From contig OX335650.1 in assembly GCA_946894095.1 (NCBI GenBank), positions 9,362,001-9,426,000 of the forward strand: a stretch of DNA of 64,000 nt, given 5' to 3'. Made by a program: the position numbers and the translations under genes. Shown one piece after another: positions 35,896 through 46,104 of this stretch. How positions within the stretch are numbered: position 1 is the stretch's first letter; every line of letters starts with the position of its first letter. Source of the DNA: Incurvaria masculella. Lineage: Eukaryota > Arthropoda > Insecta > Lepidoptera > Incurvariidae. The notes beneath the pieces are model-generated. The model worked only from the letters and a program-made list of their open reading frames with translations. It searched no databases and was not told where the DNA came from.

Positions 35896-36860
35896 ATAGT
35901 CAGTAATAAGCTTAGTGTACCATACCTACATAATATGTTTGTACCATCACGTTTATATCTCAAATTATAAAACACAAATTCCTCCCTCGTGTGCAGCTAA
36001 TGTTGATGGATGACTATTTACAGAGCTAGATTAAATAAATGCAGCCAGCGGCTATAATCATTTTATTTCTCGGTCATCGGCGATGTAAATATCAACGTTA
36101 TTAAGGCTCCATTGAATAATATATTGTTATTGAAGCCTTATTAAGACATTCACGATCGGAAAAAAACCTACTTTACTGAAATGGGGGTCAGTAACGGTGA
36201 TTTATTTTTCAATAAATCAGATCCGTGGATCCTTTAGGTGACCAAAATTCATTAAGTCGGCAAAAATAAAAATTTCTGGATACAACACGTCTTCTAAATT
36301 TAATTTAAATATATAAGATTGATACTAGTCTTTGTGCACTTCTCCACGCTGAAAAATCATACGATCACTTCTAAGAGGAGTCAATTTCCACAAAATAAAC
36401 GGGTAAACTCAACTATTTTCCAAATAGGATGTCTCAAAATTCTTGATCAACCTTAGATCCTTAAATTATTAAACATTTAAAAAAATAAAAATAAGGTCTT
36501 TTCACAGCTTTTTTTTTACTTTTTTGCATCGTGGCCAATGCGAAGACAGCTGATGTTTCAATATAAACACTCGGACGAGAGTTTATTCGTCTATTTTGCG
36601 GGAGCCGGGTGGTTACCTTCTAAGTCCGTAACAATAACAGTGCAATTATACTAATTATAAACACAGATTATAATGTTGCGGCAGGTAATTGCAGGTTGAA
36701 TTGGAATATTTGCATTAAAAGGATTGCAATACATCTTCGAAAAAATTGCCACAATGTGAGGTGTAACAAAGATGTAAAGCAGGACTCGAAACTTCTAATT
36801 ACATACCCAAAGTTTTACTTATCCTGACTAAAGTGTCCACCTATTAAACAAATCTGTAAA

Positions 36861-38147
36861 TATTGGTCGGGGAAAAAGTTTCTTCGCATTTTTTAAGAAA
36901 ATTCAAAACATTTTTTAATATGGTTTATTTACGTTTAACTAAAGTATGTAGGTACCATTTTGTTCGATAACTTTTTGCCATCTTGTAGGTAGGGACATGA
37001 TCCCATTGCTATAGAAATATTGGGACTTCTGATCAATATACCACGACAAGTGGTTTTGGCAGTCCTCTCGTGATGTTAACCTGACACTGCCTAAAGAATT
37101 CTGAAGAGACCTAAACAGGTGGAAATCTGAAGGTGCAAGGTCAGGACTTTACGGCGGATGCATTAACACCTCCCAGCCAAACTCTCTTAGTTTTTGCTGA
37201 GTGGCTAAAGATGTGTGAGGTCTAGCGTTATCATGATGAAAAACCACACCCCTTCTGTTGATTAATTCCGGCCGCTTTCTCTCAACTTCTTGCTTTAATC
37301 TCATCAGTTGTTCGCAGTAGAGTTCAGAATCGATGGTCCTGCCTGGTGGTAACAGCTCATAATGAATAATGCCCTTCCAATCCCACCACACACACAGCAT
37401 CACCTTGTTGCGAGTTAACCCGGGTTTCGCCACAGTCTGTGAAGCTTGACCGGCCTTTGACCACGACCTTTTTCGCACGTTCTTGTCGTACGTGATCCAC
37501 TTTTCATCGCCAGTTATCAGCTTCTTCAAAAATGGTTCGGTTTCATTACGTCGTAATAAAGAATCACAAATGAGTACACGGTTCATTAGGTTTCTTTCAG
37601 TGAGCTCGTGAGGTACCCAAATATCGAGCTTTTTTGTGTACCCAGTTTTTTTCAAATGCGCCAAAACTGTTTTGTGGTCAATTCCTAGTTCTTCAGCTAC
37701 GTCGTAACTACTGATATGCCGATATTGCTCCACTTTTTCAAAAATGGCATCCATTTTATCCGTAATAGGGCGACCAGAGCGACGTGCATCTTTGACATCA
37801 AAATTTCCGGATTGAAAACGCTTAAACCAAATTTGTGCTACTCTCACAGACACTGCACTAGGTCCATAAACATCGCAAATTTTTTTCGCGGCTTGCGTTG
37901 CATTTTTACCTTTTTTGTAGTAAAATTTTAAAATGTATCGTATTTCTTCATTAGATTCACTCATTTTGACAGCACGAAAAACAAATGAGAATCACACATT
38001 TTCCTAATTTGAATTTGGAATTATGTTCTTTAAAATTTAAACTTTCAATGATACCAAAACCAGCCAGATACAAATAGTATAGCCAAAGAGATTTTATTAC
38101 AAGTTCATACATACTATAATGCGAAAAGACTTTTTCCCCGACCATTA
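36861..38147 (-). mobile_element. mariner-family transposon, essentially complete
   Basis: A 1283-bp element (36863-38145) flanked by TA on both sides. Its terminal inverted repeats of about 28 bp differ at three positions; both contain TGGTCGGGGAAAAAGT and TTCGCATT. It encodes a D34D transposase on the minus strand, broken by one stop. Length, TA duplication and coding layout are all typical of Tc1/mariner elements. The sequence looks closest to the cecropia/Hsmar1-like branch, judged from motif resemblance only. Confidence 0.95.
36939..37964 (-). pseudogene. mariner D34D transposase with one internal stop
   Basis: The frame starts at ATG 37964-37962 and continues to TAG at 36941-36939: 341 codons, the usual mariner length. 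One nonsense codon (TAA, 37149-37151) replaces codon 272. The family normally has Tyr there (HPPYSPDLAPSD), so one base change explains it. There are no frameshifts. The N-terminal paired-like helix-turn-helix region is followed by the linker motif WVPHEL (116-121). The catalytic aspartates are D153 (TGDEKW), D245 (HHDNARPH) and D280 (APSD); exactly 34 residues separate the last two. The stop lies before D280, so the truncated product should be catalytically dead. The transposase cuts and pastes the element through its terminal repeats. Confidence 0.95.
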
Positions 38148-39399
38148 TAATTATGTAACTAATCCAAACGCTGTCTACTATTTGAATACAGAAATGTTTA
38201 ATGTATTGCCCGATTATATCAGTGAAATGACTTTTCAATTAATCGAGTGAACAATATTATCTCTCAGTTCAGCGTACAAAATACATGTCTTAATCAGGAA
38301 CCACGGGTAGGTACCAAATAGATTTAGCGATTCATTTGAAGTGACTAATTTTACCCGCGCGTTGATGTCTTTTCAAATAAACTTTTGGTGCATCTTAACC
38401 GACTTCTTTTGTATTTCCTTTCTATGTCATTATTCATGATTATTCGTCATGTTATTCGGTCATTACCTAGGATGTTAAAGTTTTATGTGCAAAAAATGTA
38501 TTTGTATGAAAATAACCAAATCTAAACGAAAGATAACTAAGTATAACATTACCAGCCTCAATGAACGGCATGCTACCTAAACATTTACAACCAAACAGAT
38601 TTTCTTATCTACTTTTAAAGTTTTTATATTCAAAGCCACGTAACTGTATTAAATGTAATGTTTGTCGTGTGTTCAAAAAAAACTTCGAAAATCAAATATA
38701 ACGAGTGAAACTTAAATTTAAAAAAAAAACAGTTTTTTTTTCTTATTCACCGTTTATTAATAGAGACAATAATAAACCAGCTATAACAATTATTAAAATT
38801 TCCTGGAACATGAACATAAGAGTATCAATTTAATTTGAAATTATACCGCGATATCTTTATTGGAGCATTCAAATCACTATATTGGTTGATAGATTATTAA
38901 TTATTTTACATTTACTTTTACTTTCTGATTCGAAGATACACTTACAAATTAGTTCTAAATAAAATATTACAGCTAGACTGTATTGTTTAACGAGAATATA
39001 ACTATGTTGTAGAGACGCACTCTGGTTAACCTTTACGAGATAATATGCTTGATTTCGACATGATTAATGCATTGGAATAATATCCAAAGTAGATGCAATT
39101 ATATAGTAATGACCATATCACACAAATTACTTTTTTAACTTATTGTAACAAGTTTTAACAAGTCTTCATTTTATCTATACGAACTTTAGTAGGAAACATT
39201 GTTTTCTTAATGTTGCTTAGGTAGGCTCTCCCTCTCTTTACTTCTTATACATTTTTTAAATTCAAATTCCTGCTTAGGAGTATGCTTTTCATCACCACCG
39301 ATTACTTTTTCCATATCATTGATATTCAATTGTATATGCCCAGTTGCGTACCAGGCTCAGCTTGGGAAAACATCGATAACATTTTTCTTTGGGATAGAA

Positions 39400-39805
39400 A
39401 GTAGCCTATCTTAATGCGGGACAAACAATTATTGTCAGTCTCGGTAGCCCACAGGCACGACGCCTTGCGAATCTGTAAGCATGGTAAAGAAGCTCTTAGT
39501 GCGGTTATGTTCTGGATGGTTGACCATTTTCAACCGTTGAGGCTTACAGTGGTTCGGATTCCACGTAAAACTGTAGCTCTTTTTCCCTACTTACAAGGTG
39601 GTAAGGTTAATCCCGCCTGGGTTGGTACCAACTCACTGAATTAACGTTGTTTGAAGCGGAAATGGAAATTGTCCATATTTTCCATGCAGTTCAATGTAGC
39701 CGAGCAATATAAGGAAGGTCCTGGCATAACACCTAGTGCCCATGTAGTGGGTTAGGCTAATATCTCACGGTCAGTTTGGTATTAGCCATCCGTGTCTAGT
39801 TACAA
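39400..39805 (+). repeat. SINE with 5S-rRNA-derived head
   Basis: The head 'agtctcggtagcccacaggcacgac ... ctggatggttgaccattttcaaccgttgagg' aligns with the 33.8-kb 5S head, including a decayed C box. It is followed by 'gtggttcggattccacgtaaaactgtag', 'gcctgggttggtacc', 'tccatgcagttcaatgtagcc' and the tail 'ggtattagccatccgtgtctag' with an A run. Confidence 0.8.
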
Positions 39806-39854
39806 AAAAAAAAATCATTTTAAAAATGTTATTGCATATTGTGATTTTTATAAA

Positions 39855-39965
39855 TTATAGCTGAGGTACTACCTAGCCGTGTAATACAAGGAAGGTCCTG
39901 TTATGCCACTTATACTACACATTATATGGTGTATTGGGCTAATATCATTACAGTAATAATGTAAG
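39855..39965 (+). repeat. SINE tail fragment
   Basis: 'tagccgtgtaatacaaggaaggtcctgttatgcc' and 'ggtgtattgggctaatatcat' show a second, truncated copy in the same orientation, about 50 bp after the previous element. Confidence 0.65.
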
Positions 39966-40713
39966 TAATAAATATATGGCAGGGATTTGGTCTTTATTAT
40001 ACACAAAATATGTTTAGTTTCGTGCACAGCTGACATGGCCACGGTGTTACTGGTTTCCATGCAAAGTATAAAGTTTCTAAACTTACACAAGGCATCACCC
40101 TTAAATAACCCGTATTAAATTGTCGTCTTTAAAAACTCGAAGCATGAATGAAGGTACGCTTGATTGAACAAGATATTGCAACTTCATACACATGACTCGT
40201 CCACGTAAGGAGTTGTGGACGTTTCGAACAATGATGCCACGAATCGATTGTTATCGATAAAAACCGATCTTCATTGCGAATTAGCAGCAATTAGTGAGAA
40301 ATTCACACCGCATTCACTCACGCGTAGATGTCAAGCGGCTGTATCGGAGCTCAAAATGGACCGTGGTTAGTCAATTTAATTTAATGTTTATTACTACTTA
40401 AATGAATATTAATGAAAGGTAATTTAACCGCTGTTATGATAATCGCGAAATCTTTAAGAAAGATGGACAGCACGTTTCAGCATAATATTCATATCTCGTT
40501 TATTACTAGTAAAAAAAAAATATTAAAATTACGTTATGTAATTAAAATTAATTCAATATAAAATTTAAAAAACCATTTTAAAATATCCGGAAGGCATGTT
40601 TTCGCAGCCCCTGTGAAAGTCCTAAGGCCCGACAGCGCCCATGGGATCGTTGGGCGCCTTTATTGTGAGGTCCTGGCGTGGATATAGGAAATATTAAATA
40701 GAGCTGGATATAA

Positions 40714-40760
40714 GCGCTATAACAATAGGCTAATATCATATTAGCCTATTGTTATAGCGC
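40714..40760. repeat. Perfect 23-bp palindrome around one base
   Basis: 40714-40736 and 40738-40760 are exact reverse complements separated by a single C. The arms begin GCGCTATAACAATAGGC. A perfect palindrome of this size is normally unstable, so it is probably recent. Confidence 0.9.
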
Positions 40761-43029
40761 CATTTGGAATACATTTGTTATAACAATGCATCTTGTTTAA
40801 ACCGTTTGATCTGAAAAATCATTTGCGTATTTCATTTCAATAACATGTTTTTTTTAGTATGCTCTTTAGAGTGAATGCTGGTCATGATTAGCCGATTTGT
40901 GCCAGTGTCTTCAAGTGCGGCAACCATTAACTGGAGTATGCACACAATAAAACGTGTAGCAAGGTGCTGTCACCAAATCGGGAGTACTCAGAACGAGAGT
41001 GCGCGTGCGTCGGCAGAGGCAGGAAGAGGGAAGAAGGCAGGCGCACGCGTGAACGCGCTAAACTGCACGTATGCACTTTTAGTACGTGTGTCCTGTACTT
41101 TTTGGTGATGGTCGATTTAAACTCTTGCTTCGTTGTAGCAATTTGAAAGAAGGGTACGTACAAGATAGTGTAATTTTCGAATGTTGAAGATAAAAGGAAG
41201 GAGTAGTGGCATTTGGTTGTCATCGCGAATCCTCCGTATGAACAAATTGTGCATACACTCGTATGGGAAGCTGGTCGCGGGTCGTATGCCACACAGTTCA
41301 AACAGCGCCCCCACACGCGGATTTGCTCTTGAAATGCGTTCACCAAGTCAGTTCTCACACACACGTGGCTGCGTTCTCGATACAGTTTTTGCGATTTTAA
41401 GGTGTGCATTTTATCTTGAAAGGTGTTAGGAGAGGTACCTTTTTTCCTTGAGAGATAGTAACATTTAATGTGATATTAGCTTTTAAGTTTGTGGATTACT
41501 CTTAATGCATATCCATTAATATAATGTTGCTATAAAAATATTAATTTTACGGATTATTGGAAGTATATTTATGTCTCAATAAATACCACAGCGTATGTCC
41601 TAATCGTCCTAATCACACCTAATTTATCCTAAATTAATCTAATCCAAGTTAGCCTAACCGAACTATTCATATCCAGTGAAATTCTGATGTAATCATTAAC
41701 ATTCTAGTATTATTATAATAATACGGTATTGAACATGATATTTTGTTTTTCATTTATTTCAACTTTTTTGGTAGTCAAACTACACTAAGTTACGTCAAAA
41801 ACTGAATGATCCGCGGTTTCGATCAAATCAGTAAAGAAGAATCCGCAAATAAACTTTACGAGTTTTCCGTTCACAGTGATGAAATACACGCGTCGATCTA
41901 AATGCTAACAGTTTAAGGCGCCCATTGGCGCTAACTTTACGATATTTTGGCGTTATTTCAATGGTTATTTCAGAGTCGGTTAAGGATAAACACCAGTAAA
42001 AAAATTAAAATATCATTGCAAACTGATTAGAAATAGAACTTACTTAACTAACAAAGTTGCTAACACTATAATTGCGACACAAACATTTTACATAATATAC
42101 ACAAAGTAAATTTTAGTGATAGCCTTGCTGTCCTATTGTCTATACTGATGCTCTTTACAATTTGTACTTGCATTATTATTGCACAATACTTATTTTGTTA
42201 TTTCATTGGCCATCCAGAAAGATAAAACCATGTTCAAAGTGTTACCTAACAAGTTCATCAGGCCTTTTTCTGTCAGCTATTGTGACAAGTTATCTGTATT
42301 CGCATTGTTCCGGTCTTAAGAAAATGGTAAGATAAAGATTTTTGCAACTTTCAATCCTAAGTGTTTCAGAGGCCATGATCTATTGCAAGTAAGTGTTCCG
42401 CTGATAAGTAATCATAATCAAAAGTTGCCACCGAAAGTAGGCCATGCCATTAGTTTTGAGAGTTCTGGTACACATTGCCAAAAATAACATTGAAAAGTTT
42501 TCTGTGGATTTTATCTATTTGCTTTTGTAAAACTTAAGACGTTTATCAAAAAGGTATTATTAACGTTTTTTATTGTAATTATTTCCTTTTCGATTCGCAA
42601 ATTTCAATGAAAAGTAATCGTAATGTGACGAATATACGTAATTTTAAGATGCATTCAAATGTTATCGGCAAAGTAAATATTTCAGTAATTGTAATGGTCA
42701 GTAATACCTAGTCATTCTATGTATATATTAGATTCGCGCTCGTCAAGGCAATGTATGAAATCATTTATGTATTGTTAATCATTACATAATTTGCCTAGTT
42801 AATATATGCAACACCTAAGAATTTTATAGAATACTGTAAAGATATATGAAAAAAATGGAAATTCAAATCAACCAATCAATTTATATACATTTACAATGTT
42901 TTGTACTTAGTTACCAAATTTCTTAAATCCATTATTAAATTTAAAAAAAAACTATCTGGAAAACGCAGCATTGCTGCCTTACAACTGGAATTAGTATTCA
43001 ACGGTAGCTAAGCTCTCTATTACCATAGC

Positions 43030-43330
43030 CGCCATGACATGAAGCAGAAAGTTGCCATTTACCCGTCGAAGCTCGGTTTGCAAAAAACGAACGCGATATC
43101 GGACGGCACGACACGAGCGGGTGTGAGTGCGTGTTCACTTAGATAATGGATGAGTGCGTGAGCCGAGACAATTACCCCACAAAAAGAGAGGCGATTGATA
43201 TTCCGCGCGGGGCTGGACGCTACTGCGGCTGCGCGGCGCGCCAGCGCGCGGCGGACAGTTCTTGTGCGCCCCTCGCTTCCTGCGCGCGCACCTTCGCCGC
43301 CAACATACCACTTTGGCCGTGACAGACTGT
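43030..43330. promoter_or_regulatory. CpG-rich block in intron 2
   Basis: A strong CpG island ('ggctgcgcggcgcgccagcgcgcggcg' region around 43225-43250) about 2 kb before exon 3. A block with 'gacaattacc' and a GAGAG word lies beside it near 43170-43195. No exon boundaries or repeat homology seen. Candidate enhancer or alternative promoter that would make a transcript starting with exon 3. Confidence 0.3.
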
Positions 43331-44734
43331 CAAAACTTTATACTACCTCAGCTTTATGATGAAGAATTGAAGTTTGCTCTTTCGCGTATTTGGAAATAGA
43401 CACACAATCAAGATGCGTTTTTGTCATATGGAGGTAACCTTGTAGCAGGGACCTTGTAAAAGGTATTTCTTAATCTTAGAACTGTGAACTGCAGGGGGTG
43501 ATTCTGGAAGCTAGGCTACTTACCATTTGCAACAGTTTTGAAATCGCTAAAAATAAATCAAAGGTCCAAGCATCGAAGCTATCGAAGTCATATGACAAAA
43601 ATATATTGCAACTTCAATTTGAGATATCCCAAAAAAATCCAATTGTGAGGTGCTTATTTTTGGGTAAAAAATCACCTCTGCATTCGTGTGCACATTCACA
43701 AGTACATATATATATAATGTATGTACAAATGTACAAATGTAGATAATGATTCAAGTTCATAAATGTCTGTTTATGTTGGCACCAAAATGGTTAATTAAAC
43801 CACATAACTCCACGTTTCTAGGATCTAGGATTATAAAATGCTAGCATTTAAACAAACTACACGCCGAAATGTCCGTTGCACGATGGCTGAATAGTAGCAT
43901 CTTAAAAATGGCTAAACCACAATTTTAATCAATAAAAAAATACCATTAACGCATTATACTATAGTCGTTAAAGTTGTAGTTATATACTGGTTAAACAGAA
44001 CGGTTTGTATCTAAGGTTATTTTGATATGTTGCAAGAAATTAAAATTTGTAAATCGCAGTGTCATCTATTTAATCCTAACAATACATTACAATTTCTAAA
44101 CGTTTTTTAGCAAACAGTTTTCAGCCATTTTGTTCTCCGAAATAAATACGTACACATTCAGACCATTACTCCGCTTCTCCGGAGGGGTAGGCAGGTATGA
44201 TAGCTCGCCATACGGTAAGATCACTAATATTTTTATCGCTTTCTCTGCAGACATTCATATTTTCATGTACGGTTACGGTTTCCATTTTTCTTGGAGCTAC
44301 ATTCTTTAGTAGCGCGTAACTTCTTCATAACAGTCTTAGTAACACATTTTTTATTGAACGAATAGATCATTGTGCCTCTTACAGGCAAATCAAAAACAAC
44401 AGGCAGGAAAAAAACAAATCGACAATATGACACTTTAGGTATGATTGTAACCAATCAGTTATACACATGCCCGGATAACGAAAATACTTCAAATGTTTAG
44501 CCCGTTACAGATTCTGGTCAGTGGTGAATGCAGTAAAGATAGGTACTTGCAGACTGCATCACACTGCATTATTCATGGTCTTTACGGGTCTTAATTAATT
44601 CACTGGAATTCCTGCCCTTCAATGTGTTAAACATGTTGGTTGATTTTGTAATTTATAGAGTTGAAAGATTCGGATACCACTTTATTGGATTTTATTTTTT
44701 GATTACGGTAACAACTTACATTACGTTTAATATA

Positions 44735-44761
44735 GTGAGTGTGTGTATATGTGTGTGTGAA
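44735..44761 (+). repeat. (GT)n microsatellite
   Basis: GTGTGTGTATATGTGTGTGTG, a short interrupted dinucleotide run. Confidence 0.8.
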
Positions 44762-45351
44762 TATTTTGTAGCTAAAAATATGGATTGTAAAGCTCCTTAA
44801 TCTTTTTTTTTCAATTTTATTCTATTTACAGCTTATAACGTATGAACCATACTTAGTGCGTGCTAAAATACCGAATTCAAATTGTTAATTAGCAAAGATA
44901 GCATTTATTTCAGGATATTATCATGGAGGCAATTTTTGATACGATCAAGTACCACCTAACAATTTACGTGTCTTTAATAAATGTACAGAAACAATACACA
45001 TTTTTATATAAGAGAAAAAAAATCTTTTTTGCCGATTCAGTCACCTGCCTGAACGAATCTTGTTATGTGTCGATGCTGCTTCACCCGTACTAGAATTCTT
45101 ATTTTTTAAATGAAACATCTTTGTGTGCGGTAAAGCAAATTAGCCTGGATCAGACGAATAAGTTCCCCTTTTCCGACTTCACAGCCCCTATGTCACACCG
45201 CCCAACTCTAAAACGCTCAATCATACAGTCGTCACTCTACACGCATGCGCAGTGCGTACATCCATAAACTCTAGAACTTAAAAAGGATCACTTCTAACTC
45301 GTGATAAGCTTATTTCCTTAACTTGATGACTGACGTAGGTCCATGTTGCAG

Positions 45352-45492
45352 GAACACTGCGACCTCCGGGACTGATCGGCGGCAGCAAGCCGAAGGTGGC
45401 TACTCCCGCCGTTGTCTCCAAGATCGAGCAGTACAAGCGGGAGAACCCCACTATCTTTGCGTGGGAGATCCGCGAGCGGCTCATCTCTGAAG
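45352..45492 (+). CDS. eyg: eyegone-type Pax gene, coding exon 3 (linker and start of RED)
   Basis: The acceptor GTTGCAG|GA and donor GAAG|GTACC define a symmetric 141-nt, phase 1 exon. It encodes '[19 protein letters not shown]' (residues 109-127), the paired-domain linker with the GGSKPxVATP motif. '[20 protein letters not shown]' and 'IRERLISE' (128-155) follow: the first helix and most of the second helix of the RED subdomain. It is Pax6-like in sequence. RED contacts DNA in eyegone proteins because PAI is lost. The frame should continue with the conserved VCTN... segment in an exon beyond this window; I did not find it before 64000. The donor +3 to +6 bases (ACCT) are weaker than those of the decayed copies downstream (CAGT). 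Confidence 0.95.
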
Positions 45493-45515
45493 GTACCTTT
45501 CTGAAGCTACGCTAG

Positions 45516-45638
45516 GACTGGTCGGTGGCAGCAAACCGAAGGTGACCACGCCCTCTGTCGTATAGAGGTTCGAACAGTACAAAGAGAAGAGCCCTGCTAT
45601 CTTCGCCTAAGATATCCGCGAACGACTCACCACTGAAG
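45516..45638 (+). pseudogene. Decayed exon copy 1
   Basis: It aligns with exon 3 from the GLIGGSKP segment to the donor. It is 123 nt long, counted from CTAG|GA to GAAG|GTCAGT, so it keeps a multiple of three and phase 1 on both sides. In the exon 3 frame there is a TAG at the Ser codon of 'VVSK' and a TAA at the Trp codon of 'FAWE'. Both splice-site dinucleotides are intact. Confidence 0.85.
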
Positions 45639-45672
45639 GTCAGTCCTCCTTACCTTTCTGAAGCTACGCTAG

Positions 45673-45797
45673 GACTGTTCGGTGGCAGCAAACCGAAGGT
45701 GGCCACCATGCCCGCTCTTGTATAGAGGCTCGAACATACAAGTAGAAGAACCCTGCTATCTTCGCCTAAGATATCCGCGAGCGACTCACCACTGAAG
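45673..45797 (+). pseudogene. Decayed exon copy 2
   Basis: 125 nt long. Small indels in 'gccaccatgcccgctcttg' and 'cgaacatacaag' shift the frame. The TAG and the Trp-to-TAA site seen in copy 1 are both recognisable. The donor word GAAG|GTCAGT is intact. Confidence 0.85.
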
Positions 45798-45831
45798 GTC
45801 AGTCCTACTTACTTTTCTGAAGCTACGCTAG

Positions 45832-45954
45832 GACTGTTCGGTGGCAGCAAACCGAACGGGGCCACGCCCGCTGTCGTAAAGAGGTTCGAACAGTACAAGC
45901 AGAAGAACCCTGCCATCTTCGTCTAAGATATCCGCGAGCGACTCACCACTGAAG
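45832..45954 (+). pseudogene. Decayed exon copy 3
   Basis: 123 nt, still a multiple of three. The first stop position of copies 1 and 2 reads AAG (Lys) here, so only the Trp-to-TAA stop interrupts the frame. The donor GAAG|GTCAGT and the CTAG acceptor word are intact. Confidence 0.85.
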
Positions 45955-45988
45955 GTCAGTCCTCCTTACCTTTCTGAATCTACGCTAG

Positions 45989-46104
45989 GACTGTTCGGTG
46001 GCAGCAAACCGAAGGTGGCCACGCCCGCTGTCGTAAAGAGGTTCTAACAGGACAAGCAGAAAAACCCTGCCATCTTCGCCTAAGATATCCGCGAGCGACT
46101 GAAG
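45989..46104 (+). pseudogene. Decayed exon copy 4
   Basis: 116 nt; a 7-nt deletion near its 3' end explains the difference from 123. The shared Trp-to-TAA stop is present and one more change makes TAA from the Glu/Gln region ('ttctaacag'). The donor word is GAAG|GTAGGT. Confidence 0.85.

Larger units (their letters stand above)
21915..45351 (+). other. eyg: eyg intron 2 (23.4 kb)
   Basis: A phase 1 intron from GTCAGT to the acceptor GTTGCAG at 45345-45351. It contains the mariner element, SINEs, a MITE, the 103-bp duplication, a CTCF-like motif and several repeat-free GC-richer blocks, listed separately. The stretches 22.0-24.0, 25.0-26.0, 29.2-30.2, 38.2-39.4 and 41.2-43.0 kb hold no gene that I can recognise. 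The DNA there is mainly AT-rich with scattered decayed repeats. Confidence 0.75.

Noticed and set aside
40927..41409. 160-residue minus-strand frame and overlapping plus-strand frames at 40.9-41.4 kb
   Set aside because: Open frames occur in several registers at once in a GC-richer stretch. The peptides show no domain, no splice signals fit, and nothing links them to a gene.
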